Source: Actinoplanes xinjiangensis (GTDB lineage Bacteria; Actinomycetota; Actinomycetes; Mycobacteriales; Micromonosporaceae). Taken from it: a DNA stretch of 64,000 nucleotides. How positions within the stretch are numbered: position 1 is the stretch's first letter; each line of letters begins with the position of its first letter. A model generated the notes under the pieces. The model was not told the DNA's origin. It did not search any database and saw only the letters and a program-made list of their open reading frames with translations. A program made the position numbers and the translations under genes. Of this stretch, positions 28,946-37,731 are shown piece by piece. The stretch lies in assembly GCF_003148685.1 (NCBI RefSeq), contig NZ_QGGR01000027.1, positions 56,979 to 120,978 of the forward strand. The letters run 5' to 3'.

Positions 28946-29926
28946 CTAGCTGAGACCACCGAACAGAGTGGTCACCGAACCGTCGTCGAACACCTCACGA
29001 ATCGCCCGCGCCAGCAGCGGCGCGATCGACAACACAGTGATCTTGTCCAGGCGCTTCTCGGGAGAGAGCGGCAACGTGTTCGTCACCACCAACTCACTGA
29101 TCCGGCTGTTCTTCAACCGCTCGGTCGCCGGATCGGACAGCAGCGCATGGGTGGACGCCACGATCACATCCGCCGCACCCTCCTGGAACAGGATGTCCGC
29201 CGCCTTCGCGATCGTGCCACCGGTGTCGATCATGTCGTCGACGATCAGGCACACCCGGCCCTCGACCTCACCGACCACCCGGTTCGCCACCACCTGATTG
29301 GGCTTCAGCGGATCACGGGTCTTGTGGATGAACGCCAGCGGGCAACCACCCAGCCGGTCCGTCCACCGCTCCGCCACCCGCACCCGACCCGAATCCGGCG
29401 CCACCACCGTCATCGGACGGCCCGCATACTTCTTCTGCACATAATCAGCGAGCGTGTCCATCGCGAACAGGTGATCCACCGGGCCGTCGAAGAACCCCTG
29501 GATCTGCGCCGTGTGCAGGTCCACGGTGAGGATCCGGTTGGCCCCGGCCGTCTTCAGCAGATCAGCCACCAGACGCGCGGAGATCGGCTCGCGACCCCGG
29601 TGCTTCTTGTCCTGCCGCGAATACGGATAGAACGGCAGCACCACGGTGATCCGCTTGGCCGAACCCCGCTTCAGCGCGTCGATCATGATCAGGGTCTCCA
29701 TGACCCACCGGTTCACACCCTCGGTCACCGACTGGACCACGAACGCGTCCGAGCCACGCACCGAATCCTTGAAACGAACGAAGATCTCCCCGTTGGCGAA
29801 CTCATACGAATCCGACGGCGTCGGCGCCACGCCGAGCACCTGGCCGATCTCCTCCGCCAGCTCGGGGAAACCCCGGCCGGAGAAAAGCATCAGACTCTTA
29901 CGGTTCTCGGCGACGATGCTGCCCAT
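28946..29926 (-). CDS. prs: Ribose-phosphate pyrophosphokinase
   Basis: Makes PRPP from ribose-5-phosphate and ATP for nucleotide, His and Trp synthesis. The PRPP loop VDDMIDTGGTI near residues 229-239, DLHTAQIQGFFD near 139-150, and SRQDKKHRGREPIS near 109-122 are all present. 326 residues, normal. It is downstream of glmU with a 110-base gap and ends in a strong terminator. Confidence 0.97.
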   Translation of the reverse strand: MGSIVAENRKSLMLFSGRGFPELAEEIGQVLGVAPTPSDSYEFANGEIFVRFKDSVRGSDAFVVQSVTEGVNRWVMETLIMIDALKRGSAKRITVVLPFYPYSRQDKKHRGREPISARLVADLLKTAGANRILTVDLHTAQIQGFFDGPVDHLFAMDTLADYVQKKYAGRPMTVVAPDSGRVRVAERWTDRLGGCPLAFIHKTRDPLKPNQVVANRVVGEVEGRVCLIVDDMIDTGGTIAKAADILFQEGAADVIVASTHALLSDPATERLKNSRISELVVTNTLPLSPEKRLDKITVLSIAPLLARAIREVFDDGSVTTLFGGLS

Positions 29927-30036
29927 CGACTCGCTGCTCCCGTTGATAGGGGGTGGGTTCGCAGTGAAGTATCCCTTGCGGCAACGTAACCGCCACGTTT
30001 CGAGCCCCTCGGGTGGGATGGCTCACCCCCGCTGGA

Positions 30037-31476
30037 TCACTCCTGGTCAGGAGTGATATTCGCAGCCTCCGCCGCAGCCGCCGACGCGGTGCCCGCCCGC
30101 CTACGGACCGTCCAACCCTCGACGTTGCGCTGCTGCGCGCGCGACACGCCCAGATTCCCGGCCGGAACATCCTTGATCACGGCACTGCCCGCCGCCACGT
30201 ACGCCCCCGGACCGATCTCCACCGGCGCCACCAGCACCGAATCCGACCCGACGAACGCCGCCTCACCGACCGTCGTGTGACTCTTCCGCACACCGTCGTA
30301 GTTGGCGAAGATCGTGCCCGCCCCGATATTGGCCTTCGCACCGATCGTCGCGTCACCCACATACGTCAGGTGCGGAACCTTCGCACCCTCACCGAGCTCG
30401 GCGTTCTTGGCCTCGACGAAGCCACCGATCTTCGACCTGGCGGCCAACCGGGTACCCGGGCGCAAGAACGAGTAAGGCCCCACCGTCGCCGCCGGCCCCA
30501 CCGACGCGCCGATCGAATGGGTCCGCAGCACCGTCGCACCCGCCGCCACCGTAGTGTCGATCAACGTCGTGTCCGGCCCGACCACCGCACCCGTCGCCAC
30601 CGAACTCGACCCCAGAATCTGCGAGTTCTGATCGACGACCGCGTCCGGCTCCAGCGTGGCCGTCACATCGATCCAGGTCGTCGCCGGATCCAGCAACAAC
30701 ACCCCCGACCGCATCCACGCCTCGTTCACCCGATCGCGCATCAGCACCCGCAGCCTCGCCAACTCGGCCCGGTCGTTGCACCCCAGCGTCTCCGACGCGA
30801 ACTCGGCCACCTCGATCGCCACCGGATGACCCTGAGCCGCCAGGATCCCGAAGACATCCGTCAGGTACTCCTCGCCCTGCGCGTTGTCGGTGGACAACTT
30901 GCCCAGCGCCTCCCGCAGCAGCACCGCGTCGAACACGTAGATCCCCGAGTTGATCTCACGAATCCGGCGCTGCTCCTCGGAGGCGTCCTTGGCCTCGACG
31001 ATCCGCTCCAGATTGCCGTCGGCACCCCGCACGATCCGGCCCAGCCCGCCCGGCACCTCCACCTCGGCGCTCAGCACCGTCGCCGCCGCACCGACCCGCT
31101 CGTGGGTGGCCAGCAGCGCCTCCAACGTCTCCGGGCGCAGCAGCGGGACATCACCGCTGAGCACCACCACGGTGCCGGCCAGGTCGGGCGTCGACTCCAG
31201 CGCGATACGGACGGCATGACCCGTGCCGTTCTGCTCGGCCTGGAGCACCGGCGTCGCCTCCGGCGCCACATCGGCCAGGAACGCGGTGATCTCGTCGGCC
31301 TTGTGACCGACGACCACCACGGTCCGGTCCGTCTTGATCGCCGACGAGGTCGCCAGCACGTGACCGAGCAGAGTGCGCCCGAGCAGAGGCTGGAGCATCT
31401 TGGGCGTCGCGGACTTCATCCGCTTACCCTCACCGGCGGCGAGAACGACAACGGTACGGCTGGGGGCCTGGCTCAC
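30037..31476 (-). CDS. glmU: Bifunctional GlmU (GlcN-1-P acetyltransferase / UDP-GlcNAc pyrophosphorylase)
   Basis: Last two steps to UDP-GlcNAc for peptidoglycan. The pyrophosphorylase domain (LAAGEGKRMKSATPK near 12-26, metal Asp in SGDVPLL) covers about 1-235; a left-handed beta helix with hexapeptide repeats (SFLRPGTRLAARSKIGGFVE, ANYDGVRKSHTTVG) covers the rest. 479 residues, normal. GTG start. It follows tRNA-Gln on the same strand and is separated from prs by 110 bases. Confidence 0.97.
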   Translation of the reverse strand: MSQAPSRTVVVLAAGEGKRMKSATPKMLQPLLGRTLLGHVLATSSAIKTDRTVVVVGHKADEITAFLADVAPEATPVLQAEQNGTGHAVRIALESTPDLAGTVVVLSGDVPLLRPETLEALLATHERVGAAATVLSAEVEVPGGLGRIVRGADGNLERIVEAKDASEEQRRIREINSGIYVFDAVLLREALGKLSTDNAQGEEYLTDVFGILAAQGHPVAIEVAEFASETLGCNDRAELARLRVLMRDRVNEAWMRSGVLLLDPATTWIDVTATLEPDAVVDQNSQILGSSSVATGAVVGPDTTLIDTTVAAGATVLRTHSIGASVGPAATVGPYSFLRPGTRLAARSKIGGFVEAKNAELGEGAKVPHLTYVGDATIGAKANIGAGTIFANYDGVRKSHTTVGEAAFVGSDSVLVAPVEIGPGAYVAAGSAVIKDVPAGNLGVSRAQQRNVEGWTVRRRAGTASAAAAEAANITPDQE

Positions 31477-31562
31477 GCGGCAACTCCATTGATTGGCGGC
31501 GGCCTCAAGTGAGGGCGACGCGCGCCGCCCTCAGCCGTCCGGTTCGCATATCACAGAAGTTG

Positions 31563-31634
31563 CTCGGCCGCCAGGACTCGAACCCGGAAAGCTAGGACCA
31601 AAACCTAGAGTGTTGCCAATTACACCACGGCCGA
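31563..31634 (-). tRNA. tRNA-Gln (anticodon TTG)
   Basis: Minus-strand cloverleaf: acceptor TCGGCCG/CGGCCGA, D arm GTGTAATTGGCAACAC, anticodon stem CTAGG/CCTAG with loop TTTTGGT giving anticodon TTG (reads CAA), T arm with GGGTTCGAGTCC. Discriminator G; the full CCA is not encoded. Placement just upstream of glmU is conserved in actinobacteria. Confidence 0.97.
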
Positions 31635-31936
31635 ATGGTTCTGAGGACAGACTAGCCGCCCGTCAGAGGATCCCGATAAGCGGCCGATGCCTCACGGACG
31701 ACCGCTTTGACAACACCCTCCGAACGCCAGGAGAGGTCCCGGCTTTTCGGAGCGGCGACAGTCAGGCAGCCATGGTAATCCTCCCCCACGTTCATACGGC
31801 GCAGCCGCCGAGCCTCGGCACGCATGTCATCCTCGCGTAAGGGTGGCTCGCAACCAGTAGTCACGGGCAGCGTACAAAGTGTTCGGGAAGGCTTGTAAGG
31901 GCCCGGTTGTGCCATTCCTGGCAGGATGGCCGGGTG
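31635..31936. promoter_or_regulatory. Region between tRNA-Gln and the TetR gene
   Basis: No well supported gene. It should hold divergent promoters for tRNA-Gln/glmU (minus) and the TetR gene (plus). TACAA (31873-31877) and TTGTA (31893-31897) form an inverted pair about 40 bases ahead of the TetR start, a possible autoregulatory operator. A 57-residue minus-strand ORF inside is not convincing. Confidence 0.35.
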
Positions 31937-32587
31937 ATGGAGCAGGGCGACAGCAGCAGCAGCAAGCAACGACCGCGGGTTCGGATGCCGGCCGCTCAGC
32001 GCCGGGAGCAGCTGATCGTCGTCGGCCGGCAGCTGTTCGCCGAGCGAGGCTTCGATGCCACCACCGTGGAGGAGGTGGCGGCCCGGGCGAAGGTGTCGAA
32101 GCCGGTCGTCTATGAGCATTTCGGCGGCAAGGAGGGGCTCTATGCGGTGGTCGTCGACCGCGAGGTCCGCGCCCTGCTGGACCGGATCACGACCGCGCTG
32201 ACCGCGGGTCACCCGCGGGAGTTGTTGGAGCAGGCGGCGCTGGCGCTGTTCGATTACATCGACGAGGAGCCGCACGGGTTCCAGGTGCTGATCCGCAATT
32301 CCTCGGTGCTGTCGGCGTCGGGGAACTTCTCCAGTGTGATGAACGACGTGGCTCATCAGGTGGAGCACATTCTGGGCGCCGAGTTCAAGAGCCGGGGGTT
32401 GGACCCGAGGTTCGCCGAGCTGTATTCGCAGGCTCTGGTCGGGATGGTCGCTCTCGTCGGGCAGTGGTGGCGGGAGGCGCGTAAACCTCGAAAGGAGATG
32501 GTTGCCGCGCATCTGGTCAATCTGGCCTGGAACGGGTTGTCGCACCTGGAGCCGAAGCCGGGATTGCAGACGCGCCGGGTCCGCTGA
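31937..32587 (+). CDS. TetR-family transcriptional regulator
   Basis: 216 residues. The N-terminal helix-turn-helix RREQLIVVGRQLFAERGFDATTVEEVAARAKVSKPVVYEHFGGKEGLYAVVVD is near residues 23-71; the C-terminal ligand domain is all helical. Neighbouring glmU, it matches the position of the TetR gene Rv1019 in M. tuberculosis as I recall it. Start ATG 31937 or the GTG just before it; ligand and targets unknown. The stop codon lies in the loop of a terminator. Confidence 0.9.
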   Translation: MEQGDSSSSKQRPRVRMPAAQRREQLIVVGRQLFAERGFDATTVEEVAARAKVSKPVVYEHFGGKEGLYAVVVDREVRALLDRITTALTAGHPRELLEQAALALFDYIDEEPHGFQVLIRNSSVLSASGNFSSVMNDVAHQVEHILGAEFKSRGLDPRFAELYSQALVGMVALVGQWWREARKPRKEMVAAHLVNLAWNGLSHLEPKPGLQTRRVR

Positions 32588-32603
32588 GCGCGGACCCGGC
32601 GCG
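32571..32603. terminator. Bidirectional terminator with the TetR stop codon in its loop
   Basis: cgcgccgggtccgc (32571-32584) and gcggacccggcgcg (32590-32603) form a 14-base perfect stem with loop tgagc, and TGA is the TetR stop. It lies between converging genes (TetR and DUF4383) and can serve both. No U tract on either side. Confidence 0.75.
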
Positions 32604-32620
32604 GCCGGAGTTTCGCCGGA

Positions 32621-33082
32621 TCAGGCGGTGCGGCCCTCGCGGACCTGGCGGGGCGCGCCGGCCTGCGACTGGGGGGCGGTCTTGCTGTACAGGCTGACGG
32701 TGATCAGCAGCAGGCCGACGAGGTAGGTGACGATCACCGTGGACATCGTGAAGCCGAAGAAGTTGACGTCGTCGGTGCGCAGCACGCACAGGGAGTAGCT
32801 GCCGAGGACCAGGAGGCCCCAGCCCAGGTACTGGTCGGCGGCGGCGTCGAGGTTGCGCCCGACGGCGGTGGCGAGGAGCACGAGTGCGCCGATCGCCAGC
32901 GAGATGATCGACCACAGGATGTTGGTGCCCTGGCCGAGCGCGCGGGCGCCGGGGCCGGTGAAGGCTTCACCGGAGGTCGAGATGAACCCGATGATGCCGA
33001 ATGCCACCAGGTAGGCGCCGGTGACGAAGCCGACGATCCGGTAGATCGGCCGAAGCGGGTGATTGACCGGGGTGTGCGCCAT
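32621..33082 (-). CDS. DUF4383 membrane protein
   Basis: A 153-residue protein with four predicted helices (about 18-38, 53-75, 85-103, 111-130) and the family opening HPLRPIYRIVGFVTGAYLVAFGIIGF. Function unknown. It lies alone between the TetR terminator and the ABC-F gene, 78 bases after the latter's stop, on the same strand. Confidence 0.85.
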   Translation of the reverse strand: MAHTPVNHPLRPIYRIVGFVTGAYLVAFGIIGFISTSGEAFTGPGARALGQGTNILWSIISLAIGALVLLATAVGRNLDAAADQYLGWGLLVLGSYSLCVLRTDDVNFFGFTMSTVIVTYLVGLLLITVSLYSKTAPQSQAGAPRQVREGRTA

Positions 33083-33160
33083 GGTTCCGTCTCCAAGGTC
33101 GGGTGTCTTCGAGCAGATTCTCGCGTATCCCCGACAAGCGGCGCAGGCACACCCCCCGGA

Positions 33161-34960
33161 TCAGCTTTCGGACACCTGCTCGGCCAACTCGAGCCACGCT
33201 TCCTCGGTTTCGGCCTTCTCCTGCTGGACGGCTTTCAGTTGGCTTTCGAGCTCGACCAGCTTGTCGTAGTTGCTGCCGTGCACGGCCAGACTTTCGTTGA
33301 TCCTGGCCTCTTTGTCGGACAGCTTCTCCATCTGGCGTTCCAGCCGGGCGAGGTCTTTCTTCGCCAGGCGGAGCTCACCGGCGGAGAGTCCGCTTGCGGC
33401 CTGCTGGGCTGCGGCGGGGCTTTTCCCGGGTACGCCGGGAGTGCCGGGCGTGGCCACTCGGGCGAGGTATTCGTCGATCCCGCCTGGCAGGTGGACCAGT
33501 TGCCCGTCGCCGAACATGCCGAAGACGTTGTCGGTGACTCGTTCGACCAGGTAGCGGTCGTGACTGGCGACCACCATCGTGCCGGGCCACGAGTCCAGCA
33601 GGTCCTCGAGGGAGGCGAGGGTGTCGGTGTCCAGGTCGTTGGTGGGTTCGTCGAGCAGCAGCACGTTGGGCTCGGTCGCGAGCAGGCGCAGCATCTGGAG
33701 GCGTCGGCGCTCGCCGCCGGACAGGTCACTGACCGGGGTCCAGATCCGTTTGTCGGTGAAGCCGAACACTTCGGCGAGTTGGCCGGCCGACAGCTCCCGG
33801 TCGCCGAGTTTGACGCGTTTCGCCACTTCCTCGACTGCTTCGAGCAGGCGCAGGTGGCCGGGCAGTTCCTTCAGCTCCTGGGAGAGGAAGGCGGCCCGGA
33901 CCGTGGAGCCGGTGACCAGGCGGCCGCCGTCCGGTCGGGTGACGCCGGCGAGCAGCCGCAGCAGGGTGGTCTTGCCGGCTCCGTTGGCGCCGAGGATGGC
34001 GATCCGGTCACCGGGGCCGACCTGCCAGGTCAGGTCTTGGAAGATCGGTTTGGGGCCCGCTTTGAGCTCGATCGACTCCAGGTCGTAGACCTGCTTGCCG
34101 AGCCGGGTGGTGGCCAGGCGTTGCAGGCTGACCTGGTCACGGACCGGTGGGACGTCGGCGATCAGTTCGTTCGCCGCGTCGATGCGGAATTTCGGTTTCG
34201 AGGTGCGGGCGGGTGGGCCGCGGCGGAGCCAGGCGATCTCTTTGCGCAACAGGTTCTGCCGGCGGGCCTCGACGGACGCGGCGATGCGCTGGCGTTCGGC
34301 GCGTGCCAGGATCCAGGCGGCGTAACCACCCTCGTAGGTGTGCACCTGTTCGTCCACGACCTCCCAGGTCATGGTGCAGACCGCGTCGAGGAACCACCGG
34401 TCGTGGGTGACGACGAGCAGGGCGCCGCGGCGGGTCAGCAGGTGTTTGGCCAGCCAGTCGACGCCGGCCACGTCCAGGTGGTTGGTGGGCTCGTCGAGGA
34501 TCAGCAGGTCGCTCTGGCGGACCAGTAGCGCGGCCAGGGCGACCCGGCGGCGTTCGCCGCCGGACATCGGCCCGACCGGCGTGTCCAGGCCGAGGTAGCC
34601 CATGCCGAGGCCGTCCAGGATGGTGCGGACGCCGGCGTCACCGGCCCACTCGTGTTCGGCGCCCATGCTCTGCGGCAGCCAGGCGGTGCCGAGCACCACG
34701 TCACGCACGGTGGCCTCACCGGCCAGGGTCAGGGTCTGGGGCAGCGACGCGACCCGTAGGTCACGGCGATGGGTGACACGGCCGGAGTCCGGCTCCTCGA
34801 TCTTGGCGAGCATGCGGAGAAGGGTCGATTTACCTGCGCCGTTGAGACCCACGATGCCGATGCGGGCGTCGTCGTCCAGCCCGAGAGACACGTCGGTGAG
34901 CAGCTGACCGGCAGCTCCATAACCCTTGCTGACCCGGTCCAGGTTGATGATGTTGGCCAC
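33161..34960 (-). CDS. ABC-F family ATPase
   Basis: 599 residues with two ATPase domains and no membrane segments: Walker A GLNGAGKST (near 38) and GANGAGKTT (near 330), signatures MSGGERRR and LSGGERRR, Walker B LLILDEPTNHLD and LLLDEPTNDLD. ABC-F proteins work on ribosomes in translation or antibiotic protection. The end (from about 520) is a charged coiled coil. Seven bases after ispE. The conserved essential-gene setting suggests a housekeeping rather than resistance role, but this is inference. Confidence 0.9.
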   Translation of the reverse strand: MANIINLDRVSKGYGAAGQLLTDVSLGLDDDARIGIVGLNGAGKSTLLRMLAKIEEPDSGRVTHRRDLRVASLPQTLTLAGEATVRDVVLGTAWLPQSMGAEHEWAGDAGVRTILDGLGMGYLGLDTPVGPMSGGERRRVALAALLVRQSDLLILDEPTNHLDVAGVDWLAKHLLTRRGALLVVTHDRWFLDAVCTMTWEVVDEQVHTYEGGYAAWILARAERQRIAASVEARRQNLLRKEIAWLRRGPPARTSKPKFRIDAANELIADVPPVRDQVSLQRLATTRLGKQVYDLESIELKAGPKPIFQDLTWQVGPGDRIAILGANGAGKTTLLRLLAGVTRPDGGRLVTGSTVRAAFLSQELKELPGHLRLLEAVEEVAKRVKLGDRELSAGQLAEVFGFTDKRIWTPVSDLSGGERRRLQMLRLLATEPNVLLLDEPTNDLDTDTLASLEDLLDSWPGTMVVASHDRYLVERVTDNVFGMFGDGQLVHLPGGIDEYLARVATPGTPGVPGKSPAAAQQAASGLSAGELRLAKKDLARLERQMEKLSDKEARINESLAVHGSNYDKLVELESQLKAVQQEKAETEEAWLELAEQVSES

Positions 34961-34967
34961 GATGCGT

Positions 34968-35921
34968 CTAGATTACCCGCGCGCCCGGCTGTGGTCCGCG
35001 GGCGGTGACCGCGGCCCGGCACACCTTCGCCGCGGTCAGCTCCGCCGCCACCTCCTGCGCGTGTGCGGCGTCGGCGGCCAGGAAGACACAGGTGGGGCCG
35101 GACCCGGAGACGAGCCCGGTGATCGCGCCCGCCTCGTGACCCGCCTTGAGCACGTCGGCCAGCTCGGGACGCAGCGACAGCGCGGCCGCCTGCAGGTCGT
35201 TGCCCAGAGTGGCGCCCAGCACCTCGGGGTCGCGCTGGCGCATCGCCGCCATCAGCTGGTCGGGGCCGCCCAGCGGCACCGGGGGCGCCGGCCGGACGGT
35301 GGCCCGCAACCGGTCCAGCTCGCGGTAGACGGCGGGGGTGGACAGGCCACCGTCGGCGATCGCCACCACCCAGTGCCAGGTGGTCGGGCGGGCCAGGATC
35401 GGGCTGACCGCCTCGCCGTGGCCGGTGCCCAGGGCGGTGCCGCCGTGCAGCAGGAACGGGACGTCGGAGCCGAGCTGTGCGCCCACCTCGGCCAGCTCGT
35501 CGCGGGACATGCCGAGCCCCCAGAGCAGGTCGCAGGCGATCAGGGTGGCGGCCGCGTCGGCGCTGCCGCCGGCCAGGCCACCGGCCAGCGGGATGCTCTT
35601 GCGCAGGTGCAACCGCGCATACGCCGGGACGCGCCCGCGGGCGGCCAGTGCCCGGGCGGCTTTGATGATCAGGTTGCTCTCGTCGAGCTCCAGCTCGCCG
35701 GTGCCCTCGCCCTCCATGGTCAGGGTGAGGGTGTCTCCGCGGCGGGCGGTGAGCTCGTCGAAGAGGCTGATCGCGTGATACACCGTGTTCAGCTCGTGGT
35801 AGCCGTCCGGGCGCAGCGGGCCGACGCCGAGGTGCAGGTTGATCTTCGCCGGCACGCGCACCTTGACCGGACCGCGGTGCGGACGAGGCTCGTCATCGTC
35901 CGGTCCCCACGCCTCCGTCAC
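34968..35921 (-). CDS. ispE: 4-diphosphocytidyl-2-C-methyl-D-erythritol kinase
   Basis: Fourth step of the non-mevalonate isoprenoid pathway. GHMP kinase: VRVPAKINLHLGVGPLRPDGYHEL near residues 22-45, PLAGGLAGGSADAAA near 111-125, and SGSGPTCVF near 274-282. 317 residues. GTG start, overlapping the stop of the 47-residue ORF as GTGA; no independent ribosome site is seen, so translation is probably coupled to that ORF. Confidence 0.95.
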   Translation of the reverse strand: MTEAWGPDDDEPRPHRGPVKVRVPAKINLHLGVGPLRPDGYHELNTVYHAISLFDELTARRGDTLTLTMEGEGTGELELDESNLIIKAARALAARGRVPAYARLHLRKSIPLAGGLAGGSADAAATLIACDLLWGLGMSRDELAEVGAQLGSDVPFLLHGGTALGTGHGEAVSPILARPTTWHWVVAIADGGLSTPAVYRELDRLRATVRPAPPVPLGGPDQLMAAMRQRDPEVLGATLGNDLQAAALSLRPELADVLKAGHEAGAITGLVSGSGPTCVFLAADAAHAQEVAAELTAAKVCRAAVTARGPQPGARVI

Positions 35922-36061
35922 GGAGTGGTGTCCCGGATCGGGAGCCTGATCTCGAATGGTTCGCTCAACACCAGCTCCGTATCCGAGTCACCGGCCGGCT
36001 CAGGACGGCCGTCGACGAGATCATGGGCCCATCGGGCGGGACCGATTGGCTCGGCTGTCAT
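35918..36061 (-). CDS. 47-residue ORF coupled between rsmA and ispE
   Basis: Reads MTAEPIGPARWAHDLVDGRP and ends LSEPFEIRLPIRDTTP. Its ATG overlaps the rsmA stop (ATGA) and its TGA overlaps the ispE start (GTGA), so ribosomes can pass from rsmA through it into ispE. That double overlap is the main support. The end recalls the C-terminus of Uma2-type proteins, so it may be a remnant; I do not assign a function. Acidic, no membrane segment. Confidence 0.7.
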   Translation of the reverse strand: MTAEPIGPARWAHDLVDGRPEPAGDSDTELVLSEPFEIRLPIRDTTP

Positions 36062-36945
36062 GAGTCCGCCTCCTCGGGCTGTGCGTCGGACCGGCTGAGC
36101 TTACCGCCGGGCACCGACAGTCTCGCCGCCGCCGCGATCGCGGCGAACTCGCCCACGGTCAGTGCCTCGCCCCTGGCCTGGGGGCTCACACCGGCCGCCC
36201 GCAGCACCGCCTCGGCCCGGTCCGGTCCGCCGGCCCAGCCGGCCAGCGCCGCCCGTAACGTCTTGCGCCGTTGCGCGAACGCCGCGTCGACCACCGCGAA
36301 CACGTCGGTCCGGTCGGCTCCCGCGGGCGGCTCCCGTTCACTGAAGGCGACCAGCCCGGAGTCCACGTTGGGCACCGGCCAGAACACCGCGGGCGGCACC
36401 TTTCCGGCGGACCTCGCCTCCGCATACCAGGCCAGTTTGACCGAGGGCACGCCGTACACCTTCGAGCCGGGGCCGGCGACGAGCCGGTCGGCGACCTCCT
36501 TCTGCACCATCACCAGGCCGCCGCGCAGGGTCGGCAACTCGGCCAGCAGGTGCAGGACCACGGGCACGGCGACGTTGTAGGGCAGGTTCGCCACCAGCAT
36601 GGTCGGCGCCGGGTCGAAGGCGCCGCCGCGGATCCGGAGGGCGTCGGACAGGTGCACGGTCAGGTGCGGGGCGGTCACCGTCTCCGGCAGTGCCTTCGCC
36701 AGGGTCCGGTCGATCTCCACGGCGTGGACGTGCCGCACGGCTGCGGCCAGGCCCAGCGTCAGCGAGCCGAGCCCGGGGCCGACCTCCAGGGCCACGTCGT
36801 CGGGGCGCAGCCCGGCCGCGGCGACGATCCGGCGGATCGTGTTGGGGTCGTGCAGGAAGTTCTGGCCGAGCTTCTTGGTCGGCGCGACGCCGAGGCGTGC
36901 GGCCAGTTCCCGGATCTCCGCCGGGCCGAGAAGTGTTTCCGCCAT
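36058..36945 (-). CDS. rsmA: 16S rRNA dimethyladenosine transferase
   Basis: Dimethylates two adjacent adenines in helix 45 of 16S rRNA (KsgA). LGQNFLHDPNTIRRIV near residues 26-41, SAM motif LEVGPGLGSLT near 54-64, and catalytic ANLPYNVAVPV near 119-129. 295 residues, normal. Divergent from the small plus-strand gene at 37004; first gene of the rsmA-orf47-ispE-abcF series. Confidence 0.96.
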   Translation of the reverse strand: MAETLLGPAEIRELAARLGVAPTKKLGQNFLHDPNTIRRIVAAAGLRPDDVALEVGPGLGSLTLGLAAAVRHVHAVEIDRTLAKALPETVTAPHLTVHLSDALRIRGGAFDPAPTMLVANLPYNVAVPVVLHLLAELPTLRGGLVMVQKEVADRLVAGPGSKVYGVPSVKLAWYAEARSAGKVPPAVFWPVPNVDSGLVAFSEREPPAGADRTDVFAVVDAAFAQRRKTLRAALAGWAGGPDRAEAVLRAAGVSPQARGEALTVGEFAAIAAAARLSVPGGKLSRSDAQPEEADS

Positions 36946-37003
36946 GGCCAGAGCCTACGGTGGCCCCGCGCGGCCACTGGACACCGCCGGGTAGGAAGGA
37001 TTC

Positions 37004-37426
37004 ATGACGGAGTTGCTGGAGCTGCGCGGAGTGGTGGAGGCCTCCCCCGACGCGGTCGCCGCCGTTCTGCTCGACGTCGGTCCCGGTGGCCGGTCCCCGC
37101 TGGCGGCCACCGGCACGGTCGAACACGACGACGGTGACGAGTTCGTGGTGATCCGGGAGGGCAGCCGGATCACGGTGACCGTCGACCGGGCCGCCCGATC
37201 GGTGTCCGAGGAGGGTGAGTGGTGGTATCGCGGCGTCACCTCGGTGGAGCCGGACCCGCGGGGCTCGCTGGTGATCCACCGGATCTTCAACGTGGCGCCC
37301 GGTCACCGCTGGGCGGTGCGGATGGTCTCCCGTGGTCCGTTGAACGCCGCTCCCACCGCCTTCGCGACCCAGCTCGAACAGCTGAGCCGCCACCTCGGCG
37401 CCGCCGCCTGGGTGATCACCGACTGA
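37004..37426 (+). CDS. Hypothetical protein, SRPBCC-like
   Basis: 140 residues, ATG start, no membrane segment. Alternating strands and the closing helix (NAAPTAFATQLEQLSRHLGAAAWV) suggest a START/SRPBCC-like fold, but no catalytic motif is visible, so this is a weak guess. It sits where many actinobacteria carry rpfB, between tatD and rsmA, and is read against both. Confidence 0.65.
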   Translation: MTELLELRGVVEASPDAVAAVLLDVGPGGRSPLAATGTVEHDDGDEFVVIREGSRITVTVDRAARSVSEEGEWWYRGVTSVEPDPRGSLVIHRIFNVAPGHRWAVRMVSRGPLNAAPTAFATQLEQLSRHLGAAAWVITD

Positions 37427-37731
37427 CGGCCTCCAGCCGACGCCCGATGCGGCCGGCACTCGTCACGGCTGAAACCCGTCAGGGCCGGCCCTCATCGCGA
37501 CTGACGCCCGTCACGGCTGAGGATCTTTCTGGCTGGTTGTCACCGCTGTCTCAGCGGAGCTGAGACAGCGGTGGGAGCCAGCCGGTGAACCACGCAACCA
37601 GCCCGGCGGTCGCGTTGGCGCCGGGAGTGGCTGCCGCGTCGCGGTGCAGCTCCGGGACTGTCCCGATTTTCGGCGGGGCGGGCTGGTCCGTACCACCTCG
37701 GGGTTGGGAGACGGGCGGACCGGGACGGGCG
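37427..37731. repeat. Repeat-rich gap between converging genes
   Basis: No gene. A large inverted repeat occupies 37531-37584: outer ggctgg/ccagcc, a mismatched patch, then 14 perfect pairs caccgctgtctcag (37541-37554)/ctgagacagcggtg (37560-37573) with loop cggag. It could end both the 37004 gene and tatD, though without U tracts. A 12-base direct repeat cgtcacggctga occurs at 37461-37472 and 37509-37520. Confidence 0.5.

Noticed and set aside
31652..31825. Minus-strand ORF of 57 residues upstream of tRNA-Gln
   Set aside because: Third codon positions are clearly less GC-rich than in neighbouring genes, the ribosome site is weak and no family is recognised.
31493..31840. Plus-strand ORF of 115 residues
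   Set aside because: It runs through the tRNA-Gln gene in antisense; the tRNA explains the sequence.
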